Notes under the pieces: generated by a model
What the model was told of the DNA's origin: nothing
Databases searched by the model: none
What the model saw: only the letters and a program-made list of their open reading frames with translations
Part shown: piece by piece, positions 35,511 to 43,516 of the stretch
How positions within the stretch are numbered: position 1 is the stretch's first letter
Layout of the letters: each line of letters opens with the position of its first letter
DNA from: Pseudomonas caricapapayae
GTDB lineage: Bacteria > Pseudomonadota > Gammaproteobacteria > Pseudomonadales > Pseudomonadaceae
Assembly: GCF_001400735.1 (NCBI RefSeq)
Contig: NZ_LJPW01000156.1
Location: 1-64,000, forward strand
Direction: 5' to 3'
DNA: 64,000 nt
Translations under genes and position numbers: made by a program

Positions 35511-35927
35511 ATGCTGCGCCTTATCGTACCCACCCTTACGCTTTTGCTCGTTGCTCCGCTGTGCGCCCAGGCGGCATCGAAACAGGAGTTCGAACTCAGC
35601 AAGATGCTGGAAAAAGTCGCTAAGGAAAGCAGTGTCGGCACGCCAAGAGCGATCAACGAAGACATCCTGGACCAGGGTTATACCGTCAGCGGCAACGAAC
35701 TGATCAATCACCTGAGCGTACGCGAAGGCCAGGCGCAGCAAATGCGGGCCAACCCGGATGTGATGCGCAACCAGCTGGGTAATAGCGTTTGCCACAATAA
35801 TGGTTTTCGCCAGTTGATGACCAAGGGTGCCGTACTCAAGTATCAGTTCACCGAGTACAAGACCAACCGACCGGTTGCCACCCAGACTTTTCAGGCCTCT
35901 GATTGCACTGTTAAGCCAAAGAAATAA
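35511..35927 (+). CDS. PA3611-like secreted protein (QSregVF family)
   Basis: A 138-residue exported protein: signal peptide of about 21 residues (LRLIVPTLTLLLVAPLCAQA) and a small mature domain with two Cys (in NSVCHNNGF and ASDCTVK) likely to form a disulfide. It resembles PA3611 of P. aeruginosa, whose structure is known and which was described as quorum-sensing regulated; function is not established. I start at ATG 35511 after GGAGA; a TTG directly precedes it. Candidate -10 TATACT at 35411. Confidence 0.8.
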   Translation: MLRLIVPTLTLLLVAPLCAQAASKQEFELSKMLEKVAKESSVGTPRAINEDILDQGYTVSGNELINHLSVREGQAQQMRANPDVMRNQLGNSVCHNNGFRQLMTKGAVLKYQFTEYKTNRPVATQTFQASDCTVKPKK

Positions 35928-36119
35928 GCGCCCCGAACACTTCCCCCCTTCCCGCGCGCCTGCCTCCCAGGCGCGTCAGCTCGATGCAGCTCAAGACATC
36001 CTGCAATCAATCCTCACTGCAAATGCACTGGGAATGGGTAGCCTTTCTCCGCAAACCGGGACATCATCGATTCAACACGCCCCAACGGGCCATTGATTCT
36101 GCAGGAGGATAAATCCCGA

Positions 36120-37241
36120 ATGCCGTATGTACCTGACGATCTTCTATCCCGACACTTTCAAAGCAACGGGCTCGACCTGACCAGCAAAGTTGAAGAACAC
36201 ATCAACGTTGTCGCGCCGGACAGTAGAAACCTGCCGCTGTACCGCGACATGATTCTCACTGTGCTACGCATGGCGCAGGACGACCGGAATCGTTGGGACG
36301 TCAAAATAACACTGCAAACCCTGCGCGAACTGGACAAAGCCTTCCGCGTGCTCGAACGCTTCAAGGGCCGCCGCAAAGTCACCGTATTCGGCTCCGCACG
36401 CACACCCGTCGAACACCCTCTCTACGCACAGGCCAGAGAGCTGGGCGAAAAACTGGCCCAGTCAGACATGATGGTCATTACTGGCGCTGGAGGCGGCATC
36501 ATGGCGGCAGCTCATGCAGGTGCAGGTCTGAAACACAGCCTGGGGTTCAACATTACCCTGCCGTTCGAACAGCACGCGAATCCGACGGTAGAGGGCACGG
36601 AAAATCTGCTGCCGTTCCATTTCTTTTTCACGCGCAAGCTGTTTTTCGTCAAGGAGGCCGATGCGCTGGTGCTGTGCCCGGGCGGATTCGGAACCCTGGA
36701 TGAAGCGCTGGAAGTGCTGACGCTGATACAGACTGGCAAAAGCCCGCTGGTGCCCGTCGTGTTGCTGGATACGCCTGGCGGCAGTTTCTGGCAAGGTGCG
36801 CTGGACTTCATCAGGAACCAGTTGCAGGACAATCACTACATTCTGCCAGCCGACATGAAACTGATGAGACTGGTCTACAGCGCCGACGAGGCTGTTGAAG
36901 AGATCAACCGGTTTTATGGCAACTTCCACTCCAGCCGCTGGCTGAAGAACAAGTTTGTGATCCGCATGCGCCACGCGCTCAGCGAACAGGCCCTGGAACA
37001 CATGCAGGAGGCTTTCGCCGATCTGTGCGTCAATGAAAACTTTCATCAGCACGGTTATCAGGGCGAAGAGCACGATGAAGCGCAATTCAGTCACCTGACG
37101 CGACTTGCATTTACGTTCACAGGACGTAATCAGGGCAGACTTCGTGAGCTGGTGGACTACATCAATCAGCAGCAGAACTGGGAGGAAGTTTCAGCGACAA
37201 GAGAGGCTGCGCAGGGCAACGCGCTACCGAAAGCTCGCTGA
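36120..37241 (+). CDS. LOG-family (TIGR00730) Rossmann-fold protein
   Basis: The 373-residue product has a lysine-decarboxylase-like Rossmann domain at about 95-265 with the LOG motifs GAGGGIMAAAHAGA and PGGFGTLDEALEVL. LOG enzymes cleave nucleoside 5'-monophosphates, releasing bases such as cytokinins. This protein is longer than simple LOGs, with roughly 90 extra residues on the N-terminal side and about 100 on the C-terminal side, so it may be a general nucleosidase. Start ATG 36120 follows AGGAGGAT. Not to be assumed a cytokinin gene without test. Confidence 0.82.
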   Translation: MPYVPDDLLSRHFQSNGLDLTSKVEEHINVVAPDSRNLPLYRDMILTVLRMAQDDRNRWDVKITLQTLRELDKAFRVLERFKGRRKVTVFGSARTPVEHPLYAQARELGEKLAQSDMMVITGAGGGIMAAAHAGAGLKHSLGFNITLPFEQHANPTVEGTENLLPFHFFFTRKLFFVKEADALVLCPGGFGTLDEALEVLTLIQTGKSPLVPVVLLDTPGGSFWQGALDFIRNQLQDNHYILPADMKLMRLVYSADEAVEEINRFYGNFHSSRWLKNKFVIRMRHALSEQALEHMQEAFADLCVNENFHQHGYQGEEHDEAQFSHLTRLAFTFTGRNQGRLRELVDYINQQQNWEEVSATREAAQGNALPKAR

Positions 37242-37245
37242 TACG

Positions 37246-37713
37246 TCAGTCATCCCCGCCACGGCCGCTTAACATGCGGCCGATCATGTCTAGCGGATAG
37301 CCGCGATAACTCAAGAATCTTCCTTGTCTTGCCCGCTCACGCGCATCGGCAGGCAGAACGCCAGCAAACTTTCGCTGCCAGAGTTCGTGAAGCTTCTCCT
37401 GCCAGTCCACACCGCATTCCCTCAGCGCCAGCTCAATGTCGGCACGCTGCAAACCACGCTGACTCAGTTCTTCCCGAATACGAACAGGGCCATAGCCCGA
37501 GCGCGCCCGATAGGAAACGAAGCTTTCAAGGTAACGGGATTCGGAGAGCAAGCCCTCCTCGACCAGTCGGTCAAGGGCGGCATCGATAAGCTCTGGAGGA
37601 GCGCCGCGCTGACGCAGTTTACGCGTCAGCTCGACCCGACCGTGCTCGCGACGTGCGAGCAGGTCCATTGCGGTGCGCCTTACGGCGACGGGTGTATCAA
37701 GTACGACAGGCAT
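37246..37713 (-). CDS. recX: Recombination regulator RecX
   Basis: RecX binds the groove of RecA filaments and limits their growth. The 155-residue protein is built of helical three-helix repeats: MDLLARREHGRVELTRKLRQRG at residues 17-38, RLVEEGLLSESRYLESFVSYRARSGYGPVRIREELSQRGL, and a third repeat ending in RFLSYRGYPLDMIGRML. It is six bases after recA on the same strand and will share its SOS promoter. Confidence 0.94.
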   Translation of the reverse strand: MPVVLDTPVAVRRTAMDLLARREHGRVELTRKLRQRGAPPELIDAALDRLVEEGLLSESRYLESFVSYRARSGYGPVRIREELSQRGLQRADIELALRECGVDWQEKLHELWQRKFAGVLPADARERARQGRFLSYRGYPLDMIGRMLSGRGGDD

Positions 37714-37718
37714 GGCTA

Positions 37719-38783
37719 TCAGATATCGGCATCTGCTTCGGCCACATCATCGGCAACAACTGCTTCACGAGAACCGACTGCTTTGGTGTCGACACCCGGG
37801 GTCAGCAGCTTGTCGCGGATCTGCTTTTCAAGCGCCTTGCAGATTTCCGGATTGTCCGCCAGGAACTTGGCCGAGTTGGCCTTACCCTGGCCGATCTTGC
37901 TGCCTTGGTAGCTGTACCAGGCACCGGACTTCTCGACGAAACCATGCAGCACGGCCAGATCAACGATTTCGCCGTTCAGGTAGATGCCCTTGCCATAAAG
38001 AATCTGGAACTCGGCCTGACGGAACGGCGGAGCCACCTTGTTCTTGACGACCTTGACGCGGGTTTCGCTGCCGACCACCTCGTCGCCTTCTTTAACAGCA
38101 CCGGTACGGCGGATGTCCAGACGTACCGAAGCGTAGAACTTCAGCGCGTTACCACCGGTGGTGGTTTCCGGGCTACCGAACATCACGCCGATCTTCATGC
38201 GGATCTGGTTGATGAAGATAACCAGACAGTTGGCATTCTTGATGTTACCGGTAATCTTGCGCAACGCCTGGGACATCAGACGCGCCTGCAGACCCACGTG
38301 CATGTCGCCCATTTCGCCTTCGATCTCTGCCTTCGGCACCAGCGCAGCAACGGAGTCGACAACGATGACGTCGATGGCATTGGAGCGCACCAGCATGTCG
38401 GTGATTTCCAGTGCCTGCTCACCGGTGTCCGGTTGCGAAACCAGCAGGTCGTCGACGTTGACGCCCAGCTTACCGGCGTATTCCGGATCAAGTGCGTGTT
38501 CGGCGTCGACAAACGCACAGGTAGCCCCCATTTTCTGGGCCTGCGCGATGACCGACAGGGTCAGCGTCGTTTTACCGGAAGATTCCGGACCGTAGATTTC
38601 TACGATTCGGCCTTTCGGCAGGCCGCCGATGCCAAGTGCAATATCCAGCCCCAGCGAACCGGTCGAGATGGCAGGAATGGCCTGGCGATCATGGTCACCC
38701 ATGCGCATCACGGCACCTTTACCGAACTGACGCTCGATCTGACCCAAGGCCGCAGCCAAGGCTTTCTTCTTGTTGTCGTCCAT
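37719..38783 (-). CDS. recA: Recombinase RecA
   Basis: RecA forms filaments on single-stranded DNA, drives strand exchange and triggers LexA self-cleavage. The ATG at 38783 (GAGG six bases before) gives [23 protein letters not shown] and 354 residues; a longer frame would run through the operator. Walker A GPESSGKT is at 65-72, the L2-loop and [19 protein letters not shown] segment are present, and the C-terminal tail is acidic. recX follows directly. Confidence 0.98.
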
Positions 38784-38833
38784 TGAAGTCCTCACGTAAT
38801 CAAATTCAATTAGGGCCTTGATGGCCACAACAC

Positions 38834-38849
38834 CTGTATAAGTAGACAG
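38834..38849 (-). promoter_or_regulatory. LexA (SOS) box of recA
   Basis: CTGTATAAGTAGACAG, a CTG-N10-CAG site matching the gamma-proteobacterial LexA consensus, centred about 58 bases upstream of the recA ATG. It is the only clear SOS box I found in the window. Confidence 0.85.
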
Positions 38850-38876
38850 TATTATTCCACAGCGGTGAGCGCGCGC

Positions 38877-39392
38877 CTACCCCTGTTTTGGCATTTCTCC
38901 ACGAGCAAGCTGTATGAGCCCTTGCAGAGCGGCTTCGACTGCCTTTCGACGGACCTGATCCCGGTCGCCATCAAACTGGTGACGCCGCGCAACCAGTGCA
39001 TCATCCTTGCCCCAGCACAGCCATACAGTACCGACCGGCTTGTCCGGCGAACCGCCGCCGGGGCCTGCGACACCGCTGACCGCGACGGCAAAACGCGCAC
39101 CACTTTCACGCTGCGCGCCCCGCACCATGGCCTCGACGACCGGCTGACTGACCGCCCCGACCTGCGCGAACAAGGCTTCGGGCACGCCTAATTGTCGGGT
39201 CTTCTGGGCATTCGAATAAGTCACATAACCCGCTTCAAACCATGCCGAGCTGCCGGCGATGCGTGTAATTGCTTCGGCTATCGCGCCTCCCGTGCAGGAT
39301 TCGGCGGTGGTCACTTGAGCATTGATAGCGTCGAGGAGCCTGCCAAGCGTATCGGCAAGCCCGGTTATCTCGTCCACGGTGTCTTCGTTCAT
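38877..39392 (-). CDS. pncC: Nicotinamide-nucleotide amidase (CinA C-terminal domain)
   Basis: A 171-residue stand-alone CinA C-terminal domain that deamidates NMN to nicotinate mononucleotide in the pyridine-nucleotide cycle. The motif TTAESCTGG contains the probable nucleophile Ser32, and GVAGPGGGSPDKPVGTVW follows at about 107-124. The N-terminal MoCo-like half of full CinA is absent, as in E. coli PncC (YgaD). It lies just upstream of recA on the same strand, the usual arrangement. Confidence 0.93.
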   Translation of the reverse strand: MNEDTVDEITGLADTLGRLLDAINAQVTTAESCTGGAIAEAITRIAGSSAWFEAGYVTYSNAQKTRQLGVPEALFAQVGAVSQPVVEAMVRGAQRESGARFAVAVSGVAGPGGGSPDKPVGTVWLCWGKDDALVARRHQFDGDRDQVRRKAVEAALQGLIQLARGEMPKQG

Positions 39393-39464
39393 GCTGGAAG
39401 CCTGTAAAAGTCATTGCAGAGGCAGTGCATACACCGCTCAGCGGCTTTGCACGTGCCGATTTGT

Positions 39465-39590
39465 TCAGTCATTTTTCCTGCGACCAGGCTTTTTGACCGT
39501 TTCTACCGTCGTTTCTCTCGGCCTTTTTCTGGCTTCTTCCAAAGGGATGAAGCGCCCGTTGACAGAGTCTCTTGCCCGTTTGTTTTTCAT
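39465..39590 (-). CDS. Small basic protein with RDS-x-GRFIP motif
   Basis: A 41-residue open frame with ATG at 39590 and TGA at 39467-39465. It begins MKNKRARDSVNGRFIPLEEA and ends in a basic tail (KKPGRRKND). The order R-D-S-x-x-G-R-F, then an Ala, Pro and T-T-V-E-x-V, is shared by a widespread group of tiny uncharacterised proteins in proteobacteria and phages. AAGGA lies seven bases before the ATG, with TATAAA-like DNA upstream. It sits in the pncC-mutS gap, divergent from mutS. Function unknown. Confidence 0.65.
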   Translation of the reverse strand: MKNKRARDSVNGRFIPLEEARKRPRETTVETVKKPGRRKND

Positions 39591-39849
39591 ATAAAAGTCC
39601 TTTTTTATACAATGCCGCCCGATGATCGGGTGGCAGCGATGAAAGTCTATACGGCAAATCGACGTTCATGGCGGCCGGGAAACGCCCGGTCACCAATAAG
39701 CAGTGCCACGCTGCAACTGCACCGCCTGGTCGAGCATGATAACCTTGCGGCCATCGCACATACCGGCAGACGCCCCTTGGTTCAGGGACGGATCACCCGT
39801 CATGCCCCAAGGTTGCCTCACCCATCTCAAGAACTTGCCTAAGCCACTG

Positions 39850-42429
39850 ATGAACAAAGCAATTTCCGACCTCTCCTCACATACGCCCATGATGCAGCAG
39901 TACTGGAAGCTCAAAAACCAGCACCTGGATCAATTGATGTTCTATCGCATGGGCGATTTCTACGAGATCTTCTACGAAGACGCGAAGAAAGCCGCCAAGC
40001 TGCTGGACATCACCCTGACCGCACGCGGCCAGTCGGCAGGTCAGAGCATTCCCATGTGCGGTATTCCTTACCACGCCGCCGAGGGCTATCTGGCCAAGCT
40101 GGTGAAACTGGGCGAATCGGTCGTGATCTGCGAGCAGATCGGCGACCCGGCCACGAGCAAGGGGCCGGTGGATCGTCAGGTGGTGCGGATTATCACGCCA
40201 GGGACCATCAGCGATGAGGCCTTGCTGGATGAGCGCAGAGACAATCTGATCGCTGCCGTGCTGGGTGATGAGCGCCTGTTCGGCCTCGCCGTACTGGATA
40301 TCACCAGCGGCAACTTCAGTGTGCTGGAGATCAAGGGCTGGGAGAATCTGCTGGCCGAGCTCGAACGCATCAACCCGGTCGAGCTGTTGATTCCAGACGA
40401 CTGGCCGCAAGGTCTGCCTGCTGAAAAGCGCCGTGGTGCGCGACGTCGTGCACCGTGGGATTTCGAGCGGGATTCGGCCCATAAAAGTCTGTGTCAGCAG
40501 TTTTCGACCCAGGATCTGAAAGGTTTCGGCTGCGAAAGCCTGACCCTGGCCATCGGTGCCGCAGGCTGCCTGCTCAGTTACGCAAAGGAAACCCAGCGTA
40601 CCGCCCTGCCTCACTTGCGCAGCCTGCGTCACGAGCGTCTCGACGATACTGTAATCCTCGATGCTGCCAGTCGGCGCAATCTGGAGCTGGACACCAATCT
40701 TTCCGGTGGCCGCGACAATACCCTGCAATCCGTCATGGACCGCTGCCAGACCGCAATGGGGACGCGTCTGCTGACTCGCTGGCTGAACCGACCGCTGCGC
40801 GATCTGACGATTCTTCAGGCACGCCAGACGTCCATTACCTGCTTCCTGGAGCGCTATCGCTTCGAAAACCTGCAACCGCAGCTCAAGGAAATCGGTGACA
40901 TCGAGCGGATTCTGGCGCGTATCGGCCTGCGCAATGCCCGTCCACGGGACCTCGCTCGTCTGCGCGATGCCCTGAGTGCATTGCCTGAACTGCAACAGGC
41001 GATGACCGACCTGGACGCACCGCACCTGCAACAGCTTGCGCTGACTGCCAGTACCTATCCGGAACTGGCCGATCTGCTGCAGCGCGCGATCATCGACAAT
41101 CCGCCCGCCGTGATTCGCGACGGTGGCGTTCTCAAGACCGGCTACGACGCTGAGCTGGATGATCTGCAATCGCTGAGTGAAAACGCCGGTCAGTTCCTGA
41201 TCGATCTGGAAGCTCGCGAAAAGGCCCGCACCGGCCTCGCCAACCTTAAAGTCGGCTACAACCGCGTGCATGGCTACTTCATCGAGCTGCCAAGCAAGCA
41301 GGCTGAGCAGGCACCGGCCGATTACATACGTCGCCAGACTCTCAAGGGAGCCGAGCGCTTTATCACACCCGAGCTCAAGGAGTTCGAAGACAAGGCGCTT
41401 TCGGCGAAAAGCCGCGCTCTGGCACGCGAGAAGATGCTCTACGAAGCGCTGCTTGAGGACCTGATCGGACATCTTGCGCCACTTCAGGATACGGCAGCGG
41501 CGCTGGCTGAGCTGGACGTGCTGAGCAACCTCGCAGAGCGCGCGCTGAATCTGGACCTCAATTGCCCTCGGTTTGTCGCCGAACCCTGCATGCGCATCGA
41601 GCAAGGCCGGCATCCGGTCGTCGAGCAAGTGCTGAGCACACCGTTCGTTGCCAACGACCTGGCGCTGGACGACAGTACGCGCATGCTGGTCATCACCGGC
41701 CCGAACATGGGCGGTAAATCGACCTATATGCGTCAGACGGCGCTGATCGTGCTATTGGCTCACATCGGCAGCTTCGTGCCTGCCGCCAGTTGTGAACTGT
41801 CGCTGGTCGACCGGATCTTCACCCGTATCGGCTCCAGCGACGATCTGGCGGGCGGCCGCTCGACATTCATGGTTGAAATGAGCGAAACCGCAAACATCCT
41901 GCACAACGCCACCGATAGAAGCCTGGTGTTGATGGACGAGGTCGGACGCGGTACCAGTACCTTCGACGGCCTTTCGCTGGCTTGGGCTGCAGCTGAATGC
42001 CTCGCACAATTGCGGGCTTACACACTGTTCGCAACGCACTATTTCGAACTGACGGTTTTGCCGGAAAGCGAACCCTTGGTGACCAATGTGCACCTGAATG
42101 CCACTGAACATAACGAGCGAATCGTGTTCCTGCACCGCGTACTGCCAGGGCCGGCGAGCCAGAGCTACGGCCTGGCTGTGGCACAGCTTGCGGGCGTTCC
42201 GGGGAAAGTAATCACTCGCGCCAAGGAGCACTTGCAGCGTCTGGAAACCACCAGCCTGCCGCACGAGCAGCCGAAGGCCAAACCCGGCAAACCTGCGGTG
42301 CCGCAGCAGAGCGATATGTTCGCAAGCCTGCCTCACCCGGTGCTCGACGAACTGTCGAAGGTCAAAGTCGATGATCTGACACCGCGACAGGCACTGGATT
42401 TGCTATACACATTGCAAACTCGCCTGTGA
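39850..42429 (+). CDS. mutS: DNA mismatch repair protein MutS
   Basis: MutS recognises mispairs and starts methyl-directed or nick-directed repair. The 859-residue product starts MNKAISDLSSHTPMMQQYWKLKNQH at ATG 39850; a much longer open frame upstream has no similarity. The mismatch-binding F-x-E motif is seen in FYRMGDFYEIFYEDA, the Walker A GPNMGGKS at residues 617-624, and LMDEVGRGTSTFDG further on. The C-terminal beta-clamp-type peptide QSDMFASL is at about 817. fdxA follows after a 249-base gap. Confidence 0.97.
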   Translation: MNKAISDLSSHTPMMQQYWKLKNQHLDQLMFYRMGDFYEIFYEDAKKAAKLLDITLTARGQSAGQSIPMCGIPYHAAEGYLAKLVKLGESVVICEQIGDPATSKGPVDRQVVRIITPGTISDEALLDERRDNLIAAVLGDERLFGLAVLDITSGNFSVLEIKGWENLLAELERINPVELLIPDDWPQGLPAEKRRGARRRAPWDFERDSAHKSLCQQFSTQDLKGFGCESLTLAIGAAGCLLSYAKETQRTALPHLRSLRHERLDDTVILDAASRRNLELDTNLSGGRDNTLQSVMDRCQTAMGTRLLTRWLNRPLRDLTILQARQTSITCFLERYRFENLQPQLKEIGDIERILARIGLRNARPRDLARLRDALSALPELQQAMTDLDAPHLQQLALTASTYPELADLLQRAIIDNPPAVIRDGGVLKTGYDAELDDLQSLSENAGQFLIDLEAREKARTGLANLKVGYNRVHGYFIELPSKQAEQAPADYIRRQTLKGAERFITPELKEFEDKALSAKSRALAREKMLYEALLEDLIGHLAPLQDTAAALAELDVLSNLAERALNLDLNCPRFVAEPCMRIEQGRHPVVEQVLSTPFVANDLALDDSTRMLVITGPNMGGKSTYMRQTALIVLLAHIGSFVPAASCELSLVDRIFTRIGSSDDLAGGRSTFMVEMSETANILHNATDRSLVLMDEVGRGTSTFDGLSLAWAAAECLAQLRAYTLFATHYFELTVLPESEPLVTNVHLNATEHNERIVFLHRVLPGPASQSYGLAVAQLAGVPGKVITRAKEHLQRLETTSLPHEQPKAKPGKPAVPQQSDMFASLPHPVLDELSKVKVDDLTPRQALDLLYTLQTRL

Positions 42430-42464
42430 CGCGAAGCGTTACATGCTGTTAGAATCCCGCGCGG

Positions 42465-42503
42465 TTTGGGACGCTCTCGGCTTTTAGCCTGGCCGGGGCG
42501 TTT
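42465..42503 (+). terminator. Probable terminator after mutS
   Basis: An imperfect stem (CGCTC with GGGCG, then GGC with GCC around TTTTA) ends in TTTTT, about 40 bases past the mutS stop. Pairing has an internal loop, so strength is uncertain. Confidence 0.45.
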
Positions 42504-42678
42504 TTCGAGCCGCGTGAAAATGCAGCGAACCTAAGGCAGGTAGCAGGCGACGCAGTTCCACTGCTTCAAGGCTGCCCACCAAAAGCACGTATTTTCATAG
42601 GGCCGGGAAACCTCCCGAACCTGGCAACCCTGTCTGGAAGGGCTCTGCCGCAGCAGCCGCCTGAGGAGAAAATTAGAA

Positions 42679-43002
42679 ATGACCTTCGTCGTCACCGACA
42701 ACTGCATCAAGTGCAAGTACACCGACTGCGTAGAAGTCTGTCCGGTGGACTGCTTTTACGAAGGCCCGAATTTCCTGGTGATCCACCCGGACGAGTGCAT
42801 CGACTGCGCACTCTGCGAGCCTGAATGCCCTGCCGTGGCCATTTACTCGGAAGACGAGATCCCTGCCGGCATGGAAAACTTCATCGAGCTCAACGCCGAG
42901 CTTGCCGAGGTCTGGCCCAATATCACCGAAAAGAAAGACGCGATGCCGGATGCGGCAGAGTGGGATGGCAAACCCGGCAAGATCGCTGATCTGGAACGCT
43001 AG
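42679..43002 (+). CDS. fdxA: Seven-iron ferredoxin FdxA
   Basis: A 107-residue ferredoxin with one 3Fe-4S and one 4Fe-4S cluster. Cys are at 9, 12, 17, 21 and 25 in the first motif region (CIKCKYTDCVEVCPVDC) and at 40, 43, 46 and 50 in the second (CIDCALCEPECP). The long C-terminal part ending KIADLER is typical of the Azotobacter-type FdxA. It transfers single electrons to unknown partners. GAGGAG precedes the start, and a strong terminator follows; the position next to rsmZ and rpoS is conserved in Pseudomonas. Confidence 0.95.
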   Translation: MTFVVTDNCIKCKYTDCVEVCPVDCFYEGPNFLVIHPDECIDCALCEPECPAVAIYSEDEIPAGMENFIELNAELAEVWPNITEKKDAMPDAAEWDGKPGKIADLER

Positions 43003-43015
43003 ATTCCATACAGAC

Positions 43016-43043
43016 AAAAAGGCCCTCAACGGGGCCTTTTTTG
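43016..43043 (+). terminator. Terminator of fdxA
   Basis: AAAAAGGCCC, loop TCAAC, GGGGCC and T6, 14 bases after the fdxA stop. Confidence 0.9.
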
Positions 43044-43066
43044 TTGAACGCGGTTTTTTCGCAGGC

Positions 43067-43200
43067 AAAAAAAAGGGGCGGTATGACCCGCCCACATTTT
43101 ATCCCTGATCCCTGTATTCCCTTGTCATCATCCTGATGAATCGCATCCCGCGATGTCCTTGACCGTCATCCTTGATGGCCTGTGCCTGTCCGTTGGCACA
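43067..43200 (-). ncRNA. rsmZ: Regulatory small RNA RsmZ
   Basis: RsmZ sequesters the translational repressors RsmA/RsmE and is made under GacS/GacA control. On the minus strand, about 134 bases contain repeated GGA motifs, several in hairpin loops (ATCAAGGATGA, GTCAAGGACAT, ATCAGGATGAT, ACAGGGATCAGGG), and end in a GC stem (GGGCGGGTCATACCGCCC) with T8. This closely follows RsmZ of P. fluorescens, and the site between rpoS and fdxA is where rsmZ always lies. The 5' end near 43200 is set from the -10 box and the conserved TGTGCCAACGG start. Confidence 0.93.
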
Positions 43201-43206
43201 GCTTCG

Positions 43207-43212
43207 ATATTA
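43207..43212 (-). promoter_or_regulatory. -10 box of rsmZ
   Basis: TAATAT on the minus strand, seven bases before the inferred start of RsmZ. No -35 consensus is visible, as expected for a GacA-activated promoter. Confidence 0.7.
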
Positions 43213-43371
43213 GAGATTTAGCCCTGCAGAGCAACACCTGAAACGCTCCAGGATATTTCCATCGTGTTGATCGATAAAAACATAATCCCTTCTAAAACAG
43301 GTTCTTACCGACCAGAAAAGCCTGGTCTGGCGACAAGCCTCACGTATCTTGCCTGAATGACTTACAGCAAG

Positions 43372-43389
43372 TGTGCGCAATGACTTACA
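43372..43389 (-). promoter_or_regulatory. Probable GacA upstream activating sequence of rsmZ
   Basis: TGTAAGTCATTGCGCACA on the minus strand matches TGTAAG-N6-CTTACA at 10 of 12 defined positions. It is centred about 180 bases before the inferred RsmZ start, the distance known for the GacA site of rsmZ in other pseudomonads. A second half-site, the same eleven bases TGTAAGTCATT, lies 23 bases closer at 43356-43366. Confidence 0.75.
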
Positions 43390-43455
43390 GGCTTTGAAAG
43401 CCGAAAGCCTGAGCGCGCGCACCGGACACCGGTATTGAGATGACGAAAGCCATAT

Positions 43456-43494
43456 AAAAAGGCCGATATATGCACACGGTGCTTATATCGGCCC
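43456..43494 (-). terminator. Terminator of rpoS
   Basis: GGGCCGATATAAGCAC and its near-perfect complement form a long stem that ends in CCTTTTTA on the minus strand, 23 bases after the rpoS stop. Confidence 0.88.
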
Positions 43495-43516
43495 TGGATT
43501 GACGCCAAGAGGGGGA

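Noticed and set aside
39469..39759. Minus-strand 96-codon frame overlapping the small gene beside mutS
   Set aside because: It is in another frame than the motif-bearing 41-codon gene, lacks a ribosome site and has no recognisable sequence.
39690..39914. Minus-strand 74-codon frame over the mutS start
   Set aside because: Overlaps the mutS 5' end and has no motif or ribosome site that I can see.
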